From Aeromonas molluscorum 848 (GTDB lineage Bacteria > Pseudomonadota > Gammaproteobacteria > Enterobacterales > Aeromonadaceae), in NCBI RefSeq assembly GCF_000388115.1, contig NZ_AQGQ01000007.1:1-51936 (forward strand): a stretch of DNA of 51,936 nt, written 5' to 3'. A program made the position numbers and the translations under genes. Positions 37,581 to 47,098 of this stretch are shown here, in pieces. The notes under the pieces were generated by a model. The model saw only the letters and a list, made by a program, of their open reading frames with translations, did no database searches and was not told the origin of the DNA. The stretch's first letter is position 1; each line of letters begins with the position of its first letter.

Positions 37581-38058
37581 ATTGCCTGCCCAAAATAGTG
37601 GATACATCTACCTCGGGCAGATAAGGAAGTAGATATACAGGTAGCTGACGTGCTGGTGCACATGGCGGGATCCGATATATCACTCAGCGCGAGGCAGCTT
37701 CCTCGAGGTGGCCCCTGTGCTGTAGCACTATCCAGCTCCGACCTTAACTTCTCTCGGGGAAAACCCGGCACCATGAAATCCCCATTTCCCATCCAGACCT
37801 TGGGCGGCAAGATTCTTACCAATAATACCCTCGCCCGATACGCTGGTCACCCTCAGTGGTATGACACAGCCAGTGACAGGGCGAGATACCTATTGGCAGA
37901 CAATCGTGACGCCCATGATTCAGTCGCCTGGCAACGAATGGTCACAAATGATTTTCCCAAGATCTGGCGGCCGCCCTTATCATTCACCGATTCGCCATGG
38001 CCCATGGTGGATGGGTCCCCGTCGGCAAAACGCCGCCCTGAGATGAGAATTACCGCCT
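37581..38058 (+). other. 478-bp gap between porin and chaA without a recognisable gene
   Basis: An open frame runs 37650-38147, but it overlaps the chaA start and its translation has no signal, domain or composition typical of a real protein. A small hairpin CGAGG/CCTCG (near 37690-37706) is visible. I looked for a yybP-ykoY (Mn2+) or other ion riboswitch, as such leaders precede some cation transporters, and saw no conserved core. The stretch may hold the chaA promoter and a long 5' UTR. Confidence 0.4.
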
Positions 38059-39156
38059 ATGAAGTCATTTATCCGGCAAGAGATTGCCCTGCCCGCTGGC
38101 CTGCTCACCCTGGTTTTCTTCAAGACAATGGGGGCGGATCTGCTTAGCGAAACGACCCCCCTTTCACTCTATCTGCCTGTCTCGCTAGCACTGCTCGCCA
38201 TCGTTACCTGGGCCATCTTCTCGGTCGTGCGTCACTCCGATGCTCTCGCCATCAAGCTGGGCGAACCTTTCGGCACCCTGATCCTGACCCTGTCGGTCAT
38301 CTCCCTGGAAGTGGTGATGATCTCCTCCGTGATGTTGACCGGCGACCCCAACCCCACCATGGCTCGCGATACCATGTTTGCCGTGGTGATGCTGGTGATG
38401 AACGGCCTGGTGGGCTTCACCCTGCTGTTTGGCGGTTGGCGTTATCACACTCAGAATTTCAATCTGGATGGGGTGAAATCCTATCTGGTTGCCATCATAC
38501 CGCTGGCGCTGCTCTGTCTGGTGCTGCCCAACTTCACCCGGGGCGGAACCTTGGGCAGCATGTCCAGCGCCATGTCCTGGATGCTGATCATCATCTCCGT
38601 GCTGCTCTACGGCGTCTTCCTGCTGATCCAGACCCGCAGCCACAGCCATTTCTTCGTCGACAGCGATCACGAAGATCATGAGGAGCACCACGGCATACTG
38701 CGCAGCAACGTCTATCACACCCTGCTGCTGCTCGCCTACCTGGTGGTGGTGATCCTGCTGGCCAAGACGCTAGCCATCCCCATCAACTACGGGGTCCATG
38801 TGATGGAGGCCCCGGCGGCGCTGGGCGGCTTCATCGTAGCCTGTATCGTGCTCGCGCCAGAGGCGGTCGGCGCCATCAAGGCCGCCTTCAACAACCAGTT
38901 GCAGCGTGCCATGAATCTCTATTTTGGTTCTGTGCTGGCCACCATAGCCCTGACGGTCCCCTCTGTGCTGTTTATTGGCTCACTGATGGGGCAGGAGGTG
39001 CGCCTCGGACTCGACGCCGCCAACATGGTGCTGCTCGCCACCACCCTTATGGTGTGCAAGGTGACTTTCAGCAGCGGTCGCACCAATGTGTTGCACGGCG
39101 CCACCCATCTGGTGCTGTTCGTGGTCTACCTGTTCCTGATGTTTGAACCCTCATGA
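38059..39156 (+). CDS. chaA: Ca2+(Na+,K+)/H+ antiporter ChaA
   Basis: The 365-residue inner-membrane protein of the CaCA superfamily matches E. coli ChaA (366). The two inverted ion-binding repeats are visible: AIKLGEPFGTLILTLSVISLEVVMISSVML (about 55-90) and GGFIVACIVLAPEAVGAIKAAFNNQLQRAMNLYFGSVLATIAL (about 255-297). Each has the acidic residue that coordinates the cation. Between them lies the hydrophilic loop DSDHEDHEEHHG (about 195-206), the acidic stretch likened to calsequestrin in E. coli ChaA. It would expel Ca2+, Na+ or K+ at alkaline pH. No strong ribosome-binding site precedes the ATG. Confidence 0.94.
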   Translation: MKSFIRQEIALPAGLLTLVFFKTMGADLLSETTPLSLYLPVSLALLAIVTWAIFSVVRHSDALAIKLGEPFGTLILTLSVISLEVVMISSVMLTGDPNPTMARDTMFAVVMLVMNGLVGFTLLFGGWRYHTQNFNLDGVKSYLVAIIPLALLCLVLPNFTRGGTLGSMSSAMSWMLIIISVLLYGVFLLIQTRSHSHFFVDSDHEDHEEHHGILRSNVYHTLLLLAYLVVVILLAKTLAIPINYGVHVMEAPAALGGFIVACIVLAPEAVGAIKAAFNNQLQRAMNLYFGSVLATIALTVPSVLFIGSLMGQEVRLGLDAANMVLLATTLMVCKVTFSSGRTNVLHGATHLVLFVVYLFLMFEPS

Positions 39157-39179
39157 TGAACGCCCTTTCGCACAGATAG

Positions 39180-39207
39180 AAAAAGAGCGCCTGGTGGCGC
39201 TCTTTTT
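39180..39207. terminator. Bidirectional terminator between chaA and hutH
   Basis: A 12-bp stem (AAAAAGAGCGCC with its complement) and loop TGGT, flanked by A- and T-runs, end both convergent transcripts. Confidence 0.92.
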
Positions 39208-39236
39208 AATGGACGTTCTTTTGCAGACAGAGTGGC

Positions 39237-40769
39237 TTACAAGCTCGGCAAGACACCGGCCGGGATCAGATCGTTGTAGCTGGCGGCGCCCAGCAGGGCG
39301 GCGGCGGCTTCGATGTCCGGCGAGAAGTATCTGTCCTTGTCGTAGAAGCTGACTTGGCTGCGCAGACGTCCCTTGGCCAGCTCGATGAGCTCGGTGCTGC
39401 GCAGGGGGGCACGAAAATCCAGCCCCTGGGCCGCGGCCAGCAGCTCGACCGCCAGTATGCCACGGGTATTCTCCGCCATGTCCGCCAGACGGCGGGCGGC
39501 GAAGGTGGCCATGGAGACGTGATCCTCCTGGTTGGCGGAGGTGGGCAGGCTATCCACCGAAGCCGGGTGAGCCAGGCTCTTGTTCTCGGAGGCGAGCGCC
39601 GCCGAGGTGACCTGGGCAATCATGAAGCCGGAGTTGACACCGCCGTTGTTGACCAGGAAGGCGGGCAGACCCGACATCCGTGAGTCGATCAGCAGCGCCA
39701 TGCGTCGCTCGGACAGAGATCCTATCTCGGCGATGGCCAGGGCCAGGTTGTCGGCGGCGAAGGCCACGGGCTCTGCATGGAAGTTGCCACCGGAGAGGAT
39801 CTCCTCATCCTCGGCGAACACCAGCGGGTTGTCGGAGACCGCATTGGCCTCGCACACCAGCACCTCGGCGGCCTGACGGATCTGGGTCAGGCAGGCCCCC
39901 ATCACCTGGGGCTGGCAGCGCAGGGAGTAGGGATCCTGCACCTTCTCGCAGTTGTGATGGGACATGCCGATCTCGCTGCCATCCACCAGCAACTGGCGAT
40001 AACAGCTGGCTGCATCTATCTGGCCACGCTGACCGCGCACCGCATGGATGCGGGCATCAAACGGACGACGACTGCCCAGCGCCGCTTCTACGCTCATGGC
40101 GCCTATGGTAATGGCACCGGCGAACAAGTCCTCCGCATGGAACAGTCCCTCCAGCGCGAAGGCCGTACTGGCCTGGGTGCCGTTGAGCAGGGCCAGCCCC
40201 TCTTTCGGTGCCAGGGAGATCGGCTCCAAACCGGCAATCTTCAGGGCCGTCGCGGCATCGATCAGTTCACCCTTGTGACGGGCCTTGCCCTCCCCGATGA
40301 GCAGGCAGCTCATGTGGGCCAGGGGCGCCAGATCGCCGGAGGCACCGACGGAGCCCTTCTTCGGCACCACCGGATAGACTTCGGCATTGATCAGCGTGAT
40401 CAGGGCATTGAGCACCTCCAGCCGAATGCCGGAGAAGCCACGGGCCAGGGAGTTCACCTTGAGCACCATCATCAGCCGCACTGTGGCGTCATCCATGTAG
40501 GTGCCGATACCGGCTGCATGGGAGAGCACGATGGAGCGTTGCAGCTCGTCGAGCTGCTCCACCGGAATGCGGGTGTTGGCGAGCAGGCCGAAGCCGGTGT
40601 TGATGCCGTAGACGACGCGGTTTTGCTCTATCACCCGGGTCACTACTTCGGCGGAAGCACGAATGCCAGGAATAGCACTCTCAGCCAACGAGAGGCGTAC
40701 CGGCTCACGGCTGACCCGACGCAGGGTGGCGAGATCCAGTTCGCCCGGTTTCACAGTCAATGCAAACAT
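39237..40769 (-). CDS. hutH: Histidine ammonia-lyase HutH
   Basis: The 510-residue enzyme deaminates L-histidine to urocanate, the first step of the Hut pathway. The self-forming MIO electrophile is made from Ala-Ser-Gly in [16 protein letters not shown] (near residues 140-150). Other family motifs are [12 protein letters not shown] with the catalytic Tyr (near 53), the [11 protein letters not shown] segment and the ISPQ-like region [17 protein letters not shown] chose the ATG at 40767-40769, one base after the hutU stop, matching the family N-terminus. It is the last gene of hutI-hutG-hutU-hutH and ends at a strong terminator. Confidence 0.97.
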   Translation of the reverse strand: MFALTVKPGELDLATLRRVSREPVRLSLAESAIPGIRASAEVVTRVIEQNRVVYGINTGFGLLANTRIPVEQLDELQRSIVLSHAAGIGTYMDDATVRLMMVLKVNSLARGFSGIRLEVLNALITLINAEVYPVVPKKGSVGASGDLAPLAHMSCLLIGEGKARHKGELIDAATALKIAGLEPISLAPKEGLALLNGTQASTAFALEGLFHAEDLFAGAITIGAMSVEAALGSRRPFDARIHAVRGQRGQIDAASCYRQLLVDGSEIGMSHHNCEKVQDPYSLRCQPQVMGACLTQIRQAAEVLVCEANAVSDNPLVFAEDEEILSGGNFHAEPVAFAADNLALAIAEIGSLSERRMALLIDSRMSGLPAFLVNNGGVNSGFMIAQVTSAALASENKSLAHPASVDSLPTSANQEDHVSMATFAARRLADMAENTRGILAVELLAAAQGLDFRAPLRSTELIELAKGRLRSQVSFYDKDRYFSPDIEAAAALLGAASYNDLIPAGVLPSL

Positions 40770-40770
40770 C

Positions 40771-42492
40771 TTATTTAGCCTCACCAGTGTGGGAACCCTG
40801 CGACTCGAGCATGGGCAGATCCAGTTTCGCCTCTTGAGCGCAATCGATAGCAATCTCGTAGCCGGCGTCGGCGTGACGCATCACCCCGGTGGCCGGGTCG
40901 TTGCGCAGCACGCGGCCAACCCGCTTGGCTGCATCATCGGTACCGTCACAGACGATGACTACACCGGAGTGTTGGGAGAAGCCCATACCTACGCCACCAC
41001 CGTGGTGCAGGGAGACCCAGGTCGCGCCACCGGCGGTGTTGAGCAGGGCGTTGAGCAGCGGCCAGTCGGAGACGGCATCGGAGCCATCCATCATGGACTC
41101 GGTTTCACGGTTGGGGCTCGCCACCGAGCCGGAATCCAGGTGGTCGCGGCCGATGACCACGGGGGCTTTCAGCTCGCCGTTCTTCACCATCTCGTTGAAG
41201 GCCAGGCCCAGGCGTACCCGATCCTTGACCCCGACCCAGCAGATCCGCGCCGGCAACCCCTGGAAGGCGATGCGCTCGCGGGCCATGTCGAGCCAGTTGT
41301 GCAGGTGAGCATCGTCCGGGATCAACTCTTTGACCTTTTGATCCGTCTTGTAGATGTCTTCCGGATCCCCGGACAGCGCCACCCAGCGGAAGGGGCCTAT
41401 GCCCTGGCAGAACAGAGGGCGAATGTAGGCCGGCACGAAACCGGGGAAGTCGAAGGCATTCTTGACCCCCTCATCCAACGCCACCTGGCGGATGTTGTTG
41501 CCATAATCGAGGGTCGCGGCGCCACGGGTCTGCAGGGTCAACATGGCTTCCACCTGACGGGCCATGGAGTGGCGGGCCGCCAGGTTCACTTCCTCGGGCG
41601 CGGATTTTTGCAGCTCGCGCCACTTAGCCAAGCTCCAGCCCTGGGGCAAGTAGCCGTGAACAGGGTCATGGGCAGAAGTCTGGTCGGTCACCACGTCCGG
41701 GGTGATGCCACGGGCCACCAGCTCGGCGAACACATCGGCGGCATTGCCGAGCAGACCGATGGAGACGGCGCTGCCGCTGCGTTTGGCTTCCTCGACCATG
41801 GCCAGCGCCTCGTCCAGGCTATGGGCCTTCTTGTCGACATAGCGGGTTTTCAAGCGGAAATCGATGCGGGTCTCGTCGCACTCGACGGCGATCATGGAGA
41901 AACCGGCCATGGTGGCGGCCAGGGGCTGGGCGCCGCCCATGCCGCCCAGACCACCGGTCAGGATCCAGCGCCCTTTCGGTTCGCCGTTGAAGTGCTGATT
42001 GGCCACAGCGAAGAAGGTCTCATAGGTGCCCTGCACTATCCCCTGGGTACCTATGTAGATCCAGGAGCCGGCGGTCATCTGGCCGTACATCATGAGCCCC
42101 TTCTTATCGAGCTCGTTGAAGTGTTCCCAATTTGCCCAGTGCGGCACCAGATTGGAGTTGGCGATCAGCACCCGAGGCGCGTCCTTGTGGGTCTGGAACA
42201 CCCCGACCGGCTTGCCGGATTGCACCAGCAGAGTTTGATCTTCCTCGAGCCGGGTCAGTACTTCGACAATCTTGTCGTAGCACGCCCAGTTGCGGGCGGC
42301 GCGACCGATACCGCCATAGACCACCAGAGACTGGGGATGTTCGGCCACTTCCGGATCCAGGTTGTTCATCAGCATCCGCAGCGGCGCTTCAGTCAGCCAG
42401 CTCTTGGCGGTCAACTGAGTGCCACGGGCGGCGCGGATGACCCGGCTCGGGTCATGACGGGGATCCTGTTCCTGTTTCTGCTGCTCAGACAT
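40771..42492 (-). CDS. hutU: Urocanate hydratase HutU
   Basis: The 573-residue enzyme uses tightly bound NAD+ as an electrophile to hydrate urocanate to imidazolone propionate. The NAD-binding loop is [24 protein letters not shown] (about 165-185). Further motifs are [14 protein letters not shown], the [17 protein letters not shown] signature and [21 protein letters not shown] with the active-site Cys. The ATG at 42492 has AAGGAGAG upstream and matches the family N-terminus. It starts 34 bp after the hutG stop and is followed one base later by hutH, so translation is probably coupled. Confidence 0.97.
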   Translation of the reverse strand: MSEQQKQEQDPRHDPSRVIRAARGTQLTAKSWLTEAPLRMLMNNLDPEVAEHPQSLVVYGGIGRAARNWACYDKIVEVLTRLEEDQTLLVQSGKPVGVFQTHKDAPRVLIANSNLVPHWANWEHFNELDKKGLMMYGQMTAGSWIYIGTQGIVQGTYETFFAVANQHFNGEPKGRWILTGGLGGMGGAQPLAATMAGFSMIAVECDETRIDFRLKTRYVDKKAHSLDEALAMVEEAKRSGSAVSIGLLGNAADVFAELVARGITPDVVTDQTSAHDPVHGYLPQGWSLAKWRELQKSAPEEVNLAARHSMARQVEAMLTLQTRGAATLDYGNNIRQVALDEGVKNAFDFPGFVPAYIRPLFCQGIGPFRWVALSGDPEDIYKTDQKVKELIPDDAHLHNWLDMARERIAFQGLPARICWVGVKDRVRLGLAFNEMVKNGELKAPVVIGRDHLDSGSVASPNRETESMMDGSDAVSDWPLLNALLNTAGGATWVSLHHGGGVGMGFSQHSGVVIVCDGTDDAAKRVGRVLRNDPATGVMRHADAGYEIAIDCAQEAKLDLPMLESQGSHTGEAK

Positions 42493-42526
42493 TTGACTCT
42501 CCTTGTTCACTATGGGCTCGGCCCGC

Positions 42527-43450
42527 TTACTTGATGAGTTGATGGACGAGACGGGCGGCCACGCGGGCACTGAGGCCGTCCCTATCCAGGCTCGGGTTCA
42601 GTTCAGCCAGATCGGCGAGACGCAGCTTGCCACTGGCGCGGATCTCGGCAATCAGGGGTTCAATCAGACTCAGGACCACCCCATGGGCGGCCGGGGCACT
42701 GACCCCGGGCATCTGGCCTGCGGGCAGCACGTCGAGATCAATGGTGAGGTAGAGGTGATCCACCTCGGCGATAAAGGCGTTCAGACCCCGCATCAGGCTC
42801 GGTAGCTCGCGCTCCGTCATCTCTTCGTCCTTGACGATCCAGACATTCAAATCGTCGGCGCGGGCGAACAGCGCCTGGGTGTTGGCCGTTTCGGCCACCC
42901 CCAGGCAGGCATAGCGAAATGCCGTACCCTGGATCTGGCACTGTTCGGCAATCTGGAAGAAAGGGGTCCCCGAGCTCGCCCGGGGCGCCTTGCGCCGCAA
43001 GTCCAGGTGCGCATCGAAATTGATGATGCCGACGCGGCCACGGCCAGCCAGATGACGATTGAGGCCGCTCCAGCTGCCGAACGCCACCTCGTGCCCTCCT
43101 CCCAATACCAGCGGGAACTGGCCATCGGCCAGCAAAGCGGCAACCCGCTCGGCCAGCTGGTCATGGGCCGCCTCGAGGTCGCCATCCAGGCAATCGACAT
43201 CACCCGCATCCCAGGCCGGGCGCTGGCCATGCCAGGCGGTATTGGCCAGGGCCTTGCGGATCTGCAGGGGGCCCTCGGCGGCGCCGACGCGACCCTTGTT
43301 GCGGTGCACCCCTTCGTCGCAGGCAAAACCGAGCAGGGCTACGCCCTTGGCCACTCCTGGTTGCCAGGGTTGGACCCGGTCGTGCCAACGCAGGGCCAGC
43401 TCGCCATCTTCCGGATCCTGGCGGCCTTGCCAGACACTCATATCAACCAT
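42527..43450 (-). CDS. hutG: Formimidoylglutamase HutG (ureohydrolase family)
   Basis: The 307-residue enzyme of the arginase fold hydrolyses N-formimino-L-glutamate to glutamate and formamide. The binuclear Mn ligands are visible in [24 protein letters not shown] and [21 protein letters not shown]. The direct route to glutamate is thus present, rather than the two-step route via formylglutamate. The ATG at 43450 (MVDMSVWQG) is eight bases after GAGGAG and overlaps the end of hutI by 8 bases; a second ATG three codons later is possible. Confidence 0.95.
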   Translation of the reverse strand: MVDMSVWQGRQDPEDGELALRWHDRVQPWQPGVAKGVALLGFACDEGVHRNKGRVGAAEGPLQIRKALANTAWHGQRPAWDAGDVDCLDGDLEAAHDQLAERVAALLADGQFPLVLGGGHEVAFGSWSGLNRHLAGRGRVGIINFDAHLDLRRKAPRASSGTPFFQIAEQCQIQGTAFRYACLGVAETANTQALFARADDLNVWIVKDEEMTERELPSLMRGLNAFIAEVDHLYLTIDLDVLPAGQMPGVSAPAAHGVVLSLIEPLIAEIRASGKLRLADLAELNPSLDRDGLSARVAARLVHQLIK

Positions 43451-44678
43451 GGATAGTCTCCTCACCATTGACCACGCGGCAGACCGGCTGCTCGACACCG
43501 ACCAGATAGCTGAGCTCGGCCGGATGGGCACAGCTCCATACCACGAAGTCCGCCAGCATGCCGACCCGCAGTTGACCGAGTCGCTCCTGCTCTCCCAAGG
43601 CGTGGGCGGCATGACGGGTCACCCCGGCCAGGGCTTCGGGCGGGGTCAGGCCAAACAGGGTGCAAGCCATGTTCATGGCCATCCGCAGGGAAACGATGGG
43701 GGCCGTGCCCGGGTTGATGTCGGAGGAGACCGCCATGGGCACATGGGCGCGGCGCAACGCATCGACCGGTGGCAACTTGGTCTCCTTGAGGAAGTAAAAA
43801 GCAGTGGGCAGCAGGGTGGCTACCACGCCACGGTGGGCCAGGGCATGAATGCCGTCGGCATCCAGATATTCGAGATGATCCACCGACAGGGCGCCGAAGT
43901 TGGCGGCGAGGGTGCTGCCCCCCAGGTTGGAGAGCTGATCCATGTGCCCCTTCACCGGCAGACCATACTGGGCGGCGGCGAGATAGACCTGCTCGGTCTG
44001 GGCCAGGGAAAAGCCGATGTGTTCGCAGAAGACATCCACCGCATCGGCCAGTCCGGCCTCGGCTGCGGCCGGAATGATCTCCTGGCAGATGGTCTCGACC
44101 CAGGAGTCAGGATCATCCTTGCATTCGGGGGGTACGGCATGGGCGGCCAGGAGTGTGGTCTTGACCCGGATAGGCAGAGACTGACCGAGGCGACGGGCGA
44201 CCCGCAGCATCTTGAGTTCATCAGCCAGGGTCAGGCCATAACCGGACTTTATCTCGACGGTGGTCACCCCTTCACGCATCAGCGCCTTCACCCGTGGCAG
44301 GGCGAGATCGTAGAGCTGATCCTCGCTGGCGGCCCGGGTCGCCTTGACGGTGGAGAGTATGCCGCCGCCACGCTTGGCGATCTCGGCATAGGGTACCCCT
44401 TTGAGGCGCTGCTCGAACTCTTCGGCTCGGCTGCCGGCGAACACAAGGTGGGTATGGCAATCGATAAGACCCGGGGTCACCAGCTTGCCCTTCATGTCCT
44501 GCCAGTGGGCAGGGACGCTGCCCTTGAGTTCATGCATGGGTACCAGCGCCTGGATGACACCATCCCGTACACCGATGGCATGAGGTTCCAGCAGGCCATA
44601 ATCGACCAGATCGGGCCGCATGGTGGCTGGCAATACGTTGAGCCAGACCCGCTCGCAGTTCAACAGTTCCTTGTTCAT
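43443..44678 (-). CDS. hutI: Imidazolonepropionase HutI
   Basis: The 411-residue amidohydrolase-superfamily enzyme opens imidazolone propionate to N-formimino-L-glutamate. The metal-binding His pair is in LIDCHTHLVFAGSRAEEF (about 75-92), the substrate-binding EIKSGYGLTLADELKMLR follows (about 140-157), and later ligands lie in LPVKGHMDQL, SVDHLEYLD and AVSSDINPGTAP. It is the first gene of its operon. A HutC palindrome lies 15-24 bp upstream of its ATG and a CRP half-site about 41 bp before the likely transcription start. Confidence 0.97.
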   Translation of the reverse strand: MNKELLNCERVWLNVLPATMRPDLVDYGLLEPHAIGVRDGVIQALVPMHELKGSVPAHWQDMKGKLVTPGLIDCHTHLVFAGSRAEEFEQRLKGVPYAEIAKRGGGILSTVKATRAASEDQLYDLALPRVKALMREGVTTVEIKSGYGLTLADELKMLRVARRLGQSLPIRVKTTLLAAHAVPPECKDDPDSWVETICQEIIPAAAEAGLADAVDVFCEHIGFSLAQTEQVYLAAAQYGLPVKGHMDQLSNLGGSTLAANFGALSVDHLEYLDADGIHALAHRGVVATLLPTAFYFLKETKLPPVDALRRAHVPMAVSSDINPGTAPIVSLRMAMNMACTLFGLTPPEALAGVTRHAAHALGEQERLGQLRVGMLADFVVWSCAHPAELSYLVGVEQPVCRVVNGEETIHG

Positions 44679-44692
44679 ATCGACCCCATAAA

Positions 44693-44702
44693 TGTATATA
44701 CA
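44693..44702 (-). promoter_or_regulatory. HutC operator 1 (perfect TGTATATACA) at the hutI start site
   Basis: A perfect 10-bp palindrome lies between the hutI -10-like TATAAC (44707-44712) and the ATG, covering the probable transcription start. TGTATATACA is the core HutC operator reported in gamma-proteobacteria. Confidence 0.85.
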
Positions 44703-44733
44703 ATACGTTATAGCCGATCTCTAACCAAAAATA

Positions 44734-44749
44734 CAGCGACGAGATCACA
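44734..44749 (-). promoter_or_regulatory. Candidate CRP site of the hutI promoter
   Basis: On the minus strand TGTGATCTCGTCGCTG has a perfect TGTGA half and a poor right half. Its centre is about 41 bp upstream of the likely start after TATAAC, the class II activation position. The hut genes of related bacteria are under catabolite control, which supports the idea. Confidence 0.4.
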
Positions 44750-44785
44750 TCTTGGTAACAGTGGATTTACTTGAGTATAGCCATG

Positions 44786-44807
44786 AAAAAACCCACCGAA
44801 GGGTGGG
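44786..44807 (-). terminator. Terminator between the YjiH-family gene and hutI
   Basis: On the minus strand the stem CCCACC/GGTGGG with loop CTTC is followed by six T. It separates the YjiH-family gene from the hutIGUH operon. Confidence 0.85.
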
Positions 44808-44824
44808 CTGATGTCACACAAATA

Positions 44825-44834
44825 TGTATATACA
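44825..44834 (-). promoter_or_regulatory. HutC operator 2 (perfect TGTATATACA) just after the YjiH-family gene
   Basis: The same perfect palindrome as at 44693 lies 132 bp further from hutI, six bases beyond the YjiH-family stop codon and ahead of its terminator. It is too far upstream to block RNA polymerase at the hutI promoter by itself; looping to operator 1 is one explanation. Confidence 0.75.
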
Positions 44835-44840
44835 ATTAAA

Positions 44841-46163
44841 TCAGGCAAGCCAACCCATGGCGATGGCCAGATGGCCAACCCCCCCGGCCAGCAACAGACC
44901 AAGCAAGGTTCGGATCAGCCAGATCGCCAGCAACTGGCCCACCCCGAGCGGGATCTTGGTGGCGAGGATGCAGGGGATGGAGGCGGACAGAAAGAGCACG
45001 GAGCTGACCGACACCACCGCCGCCACGAATCGCACCAGCAGATCCGCATCCTTGAGCAGGATGGCGGGCAGGAACATCTCCGCCAGCCCAGCCGCCAGGG
45101 ATCGCGCCGCCACCATAGGCTCATTCATGTCGAGCAGCCAGGTGATGGGCAGGAAGATCCAGCCAATCACATCAAACAGCGGCGTGTGCTGCGCCAGCAA
45201 CAGCCCCATCAGGCCGACCGAGAGAATGGAGGGCACCACGGCCGCCGCCATCTGTACACCATCGCGCAGATTGTCCAGCAACTGCCGCCAGGTGGCCGGT
45301 GCCTGCCGGGACTGGTTCAGACCCGCGGCGATGGCAGCCTGCCAGCGGTTCATGCCGATGGGCAGGGGATCGTCCTGGCTGCCTTCATCATCGAGGCGCG
45401 AGATGGGGGGAATGCGGGCCGTGATGGCAGTGATCAGGAAGGTGATGACCAGGGTCGACCAGAAATAGAAATTCCAGTAAGGCATCAGGTTGAGGGTCTT
45501 GGCGACGATGATCATGAAGGCCGCCGACACCGTCGAGAAGCCGGTCGCTATGATGGCGGCTTCGCGCAGGCTGTACTTGCCCGCCAGATAGACCCGGTTG
45601 GTGATGAGCAGGCCGACAGAGTAGCTACCCACGAAGGAAGCGACCGCATCGATGGCGGAATGACCGGGAGTGCGCCAGAGGGGGCGCATGATGGGCTGCA
45701 TCAGCACACCAATCAGCTCCAGCAGGCCGAAACCGAGCAGGAAGGTGAGCGCCAGGGCGCCGATGGGTACGATCAGCCCGACTGTCATCGCCAGCTTGTC
45801 GAACAGGAAGGGCAGACGATCCGGGGTCATCAACCAGGCCGGGCCCACGCCGGTCAGATAGACAACCGCCAGCCCCAATCCAAGCAGCTTGAAGATGGTC
45901 AGCACCTTGTCGATGGGACGAGCGCGCCAACGACCGTCAATCAGCGGAGCACAGGCGCCGTAGAGGATGAGCGCCATCACCAGACTGACCGCCAGGGTGC
46001 GCTGCGCCACTAGCTGACTCGCCAAATGATCCACCAATATGGTGCTCTTGCCGCCCAGTTCGAAGGGCACGAAGAAGCTGCCAATGCCGATGATAGCGGT
46101 GATGATCAGCTTGAGGGCCGCACTGGCCCCCGTGCTGGGTGCCATGACCTGTTCCCTTTCCAT
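44841..46163 (-). CDS. YjiH-family membrane protein, candidate histidine-related transporter
   Basis: The 440-residue protein has about ten to eleven membrane segments and belongs to the YjiH family (nucleoside-recognition/Gate-like domains). Visible segments include LLELIGVLMQPIMRPLWRTPGHSAIDAVASFVGSYSVGLLITNRVYLAG and a second Gate-like part near VPSILSVGLMGLLLAQHTPLFDVIGWIFLPITWLL. The biochemical function of YjiH is not established. The gene has its own promoter with a perfect HutC operator and sits between hutC and hutI, so it should be induced with the histidine pathway. A role in uptake of histidine or urocanate, or in export of a product, is inferred. The ATG has GGGAGAG upstream. Confidence 0.88.
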   Translation of the reverse strand: MEREQVMAPSTGASAALKLIITAIIGIGSFFVPFELGGKSTILVDHLASQLVAQRTLAVSLVMALILYGACAPLIDGRWRARPIDKVLTIFKLLGLGLAVVYLTGVGPAWLMTPDRLPFLFDKLAMTVGLIVPIGALALTFLLGFGLLELIGVLMQPIMRPLWRTPGHSAIDAVASFVGSYSVGLLITNRVYLAGKYSLREAAIIATGFSTVSAAFMIIVAKTLNLMPYWNFYFWSTLVITFLITAITARIPPISRLDDEGSQDDPLPIGMNRWQAAIAAGLNQSRQAPATWRQLLDNLRDGVQMAAAVVPSILSVGLMGLLLAQHTPLFDVIGWIFLPITWLLDMNEPMVAARSLAAGLAEMFLPAILLKDADLLVRFVAAVVSVSSVLFLSASIPCILATKIPLGVGQLLAIWLIRTLLGLLLAGGVGHLAIAMGWLA

Positions 46164-46233
46164 CTTGTCTCTCCCTGTTGTCTTGACTCAGTGTTGACTC
46201 ACGCTGGTGGTCGCCTGCGTGGACGACCTTAAA

Positions 46234-46243
46234 TGTATATACA
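46234..46243 (-). promoter_or_regulatory. HutC operator 3 (perfect TGTATATACA) at the YjiH-family promoter
   Basis: The palindrome directly follows the -10-like element of the promoter at 46244-46272, so bound HutC would block initiation. Confidence 0.8.
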
Positions 46244-46272
46244 TATTTACACCAGTTAGTCGAGAAGGACAA
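46244..46272 (-). promoter_or_regulatory. Likely promoter of the YjiH-family gene
   Basis: On the minus strand TTGTCC and TAAATA are separated by exactly 17 bp, and the HutC operator begins at the next base. Confidence 0.6.
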
Positions 46273-46338
46273 AACAAAAAATTAACAGGGTTGAAACATT
46301 GGGATCCCCGTTGGATCCCGACAGGATCCTCAGTCCGG

Positions 46339-46373
46339 AAACAACAAAGGCCCACCAGGGGCCTTTGTTGTTT
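46339..46373 (-). terminator. Terminator of hutC
   Basis: A 15-bp stem (AAACAACAAAGGCCC with its complement) and 5-base loop lie 11 bp after the hutC stop. It separates hutC from the YjiH-family promoter. Confidence 0.85.
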
Positions 46374-46383
46374 CGTATTTAGC

Positions 46384-47088
46384 TCAAGCCATACGGGTCT
46401 GGGATCTCAGCTTGTAACGGGATCCCGGTGACAGCAGCCGGGCGTAGGAGACCAGCGCCCCTTCCGACCAGGTACGTCTATGGAGCAGCAGACAGGGAAT
46501 ATCGACCCGGATCTGCAAAAGCCCCGCCTCCCCCGCACTCGGCAACACCGCCTCGACCACATGTTCCATCTCGGAGAGGGGGCACACTTCCATCAGGTAA
46601 CGGTTCGGAGTCTGGCGGGTGAAGTCCTGCTCGCCGTAGCCGGGCAGCTGCCTAGCATCGACGAAACGCTCTTCAAGCTGTAGCGGTTCCCCATCGGCCT
46701 GATGGACGATCAGGCTGTGGAAGATGGGGGCTCCGACTCGCAGGCCAAGTTGCACTGCCACCTTCTCATCGGCGGCCTGCCGTTCAAGGCGGATCACCCT
46801 GGCACTGTAGTCGGCGCCCTGCTCCGCTATCTCCTCCGCGATATTGCGAATGGCAAGCAGGGTCGACTCGGTCCGCCTGTCCGCCACGAAGCTGCCGGAG
46901 CCTGCGGTGCGGTTGAGCCAGCCATCGGCCACCAGTTCGCGCAGCGCCTTGTTGACCGTCATCCTGCTCACCCCGAACTGTTCGCACAAGGCAGCCTCGG
47001 TCGGGATCCTGTCCCCCGCCTCATAGTGCCGTGAGCGAATGCCGTCGAGAATGTGCTGCTTGATCTGCAGATAGAGGGCGGGAGCCAA
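46384..47088 (-). CDS. hutC: Histidine utilisation repressor HutC (GntR family)
   Basis: The 234-residue protein has an N-terminal winged helix-turn-helix (about 5-70: AGDRIPTEAALCEQFGVSRMTVNKALRELVADGWLNRTAGSGSFVA) and a C-terminal UTRA ligand domain (about 90-230). The UTRA domain of HutC binds urocanate, which releases the repressor from DNA. No HutC palindrome lies upstream of this gene, so autoregulation is not evident. The frame begins with TTG at 47086-47088, eight bases after GAGGA and ten bases after the can stop codon. It may therefore be co-transcribed with can and translated weakly. No ATG lies upstream before the end of can. Confidence 0.95.
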   Translation of the reverse strand: MAPALYLQIKQHILDGIRSRHYEAGDRIPTEAALCEQFGVSRMTVNKALRELVADGWLNRTAGSGSFVADRRTESTLLAIRNIAEEIAEQGADYSARVIRLERQAADEKVAVQLGLRVGAPIFHSLIVHQADGEPLQLEERFVDARQLPGYGEQDFTRQTPNRYLMEVCPLSEMEHVVEAVLPSAGEAGLLQIRVDIPCLLLHRRTWSEGALVSYARLLSPGSRYKLRSQTRMA

Positions 47089-47098
47089 GGGCGCGTCC

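Noticed and set aside
37581-38058. Possible yybP-ykoY (Mn2+) or other cation riboswitch upstream of chaA
   Set aside because: I looked for the conserved core of this class and did not find it; only a small isolated hairpin is present.
37650-38147. Open frame of 165 codons between the porin gene and chaA
   Set aside because: It overlaps the start of chaA by almost 90 bases, has no clear ribosome-binding site, and its translation shows no domain, signal or membrane segment.
40663-42534. Plus-strand frame of 623 codons opposite hutU
   Set aside because: Antisense to a full-length urocanate hydratase; the His- and Gly-rich translation is the usual product of reading GC-rich codons backwards.
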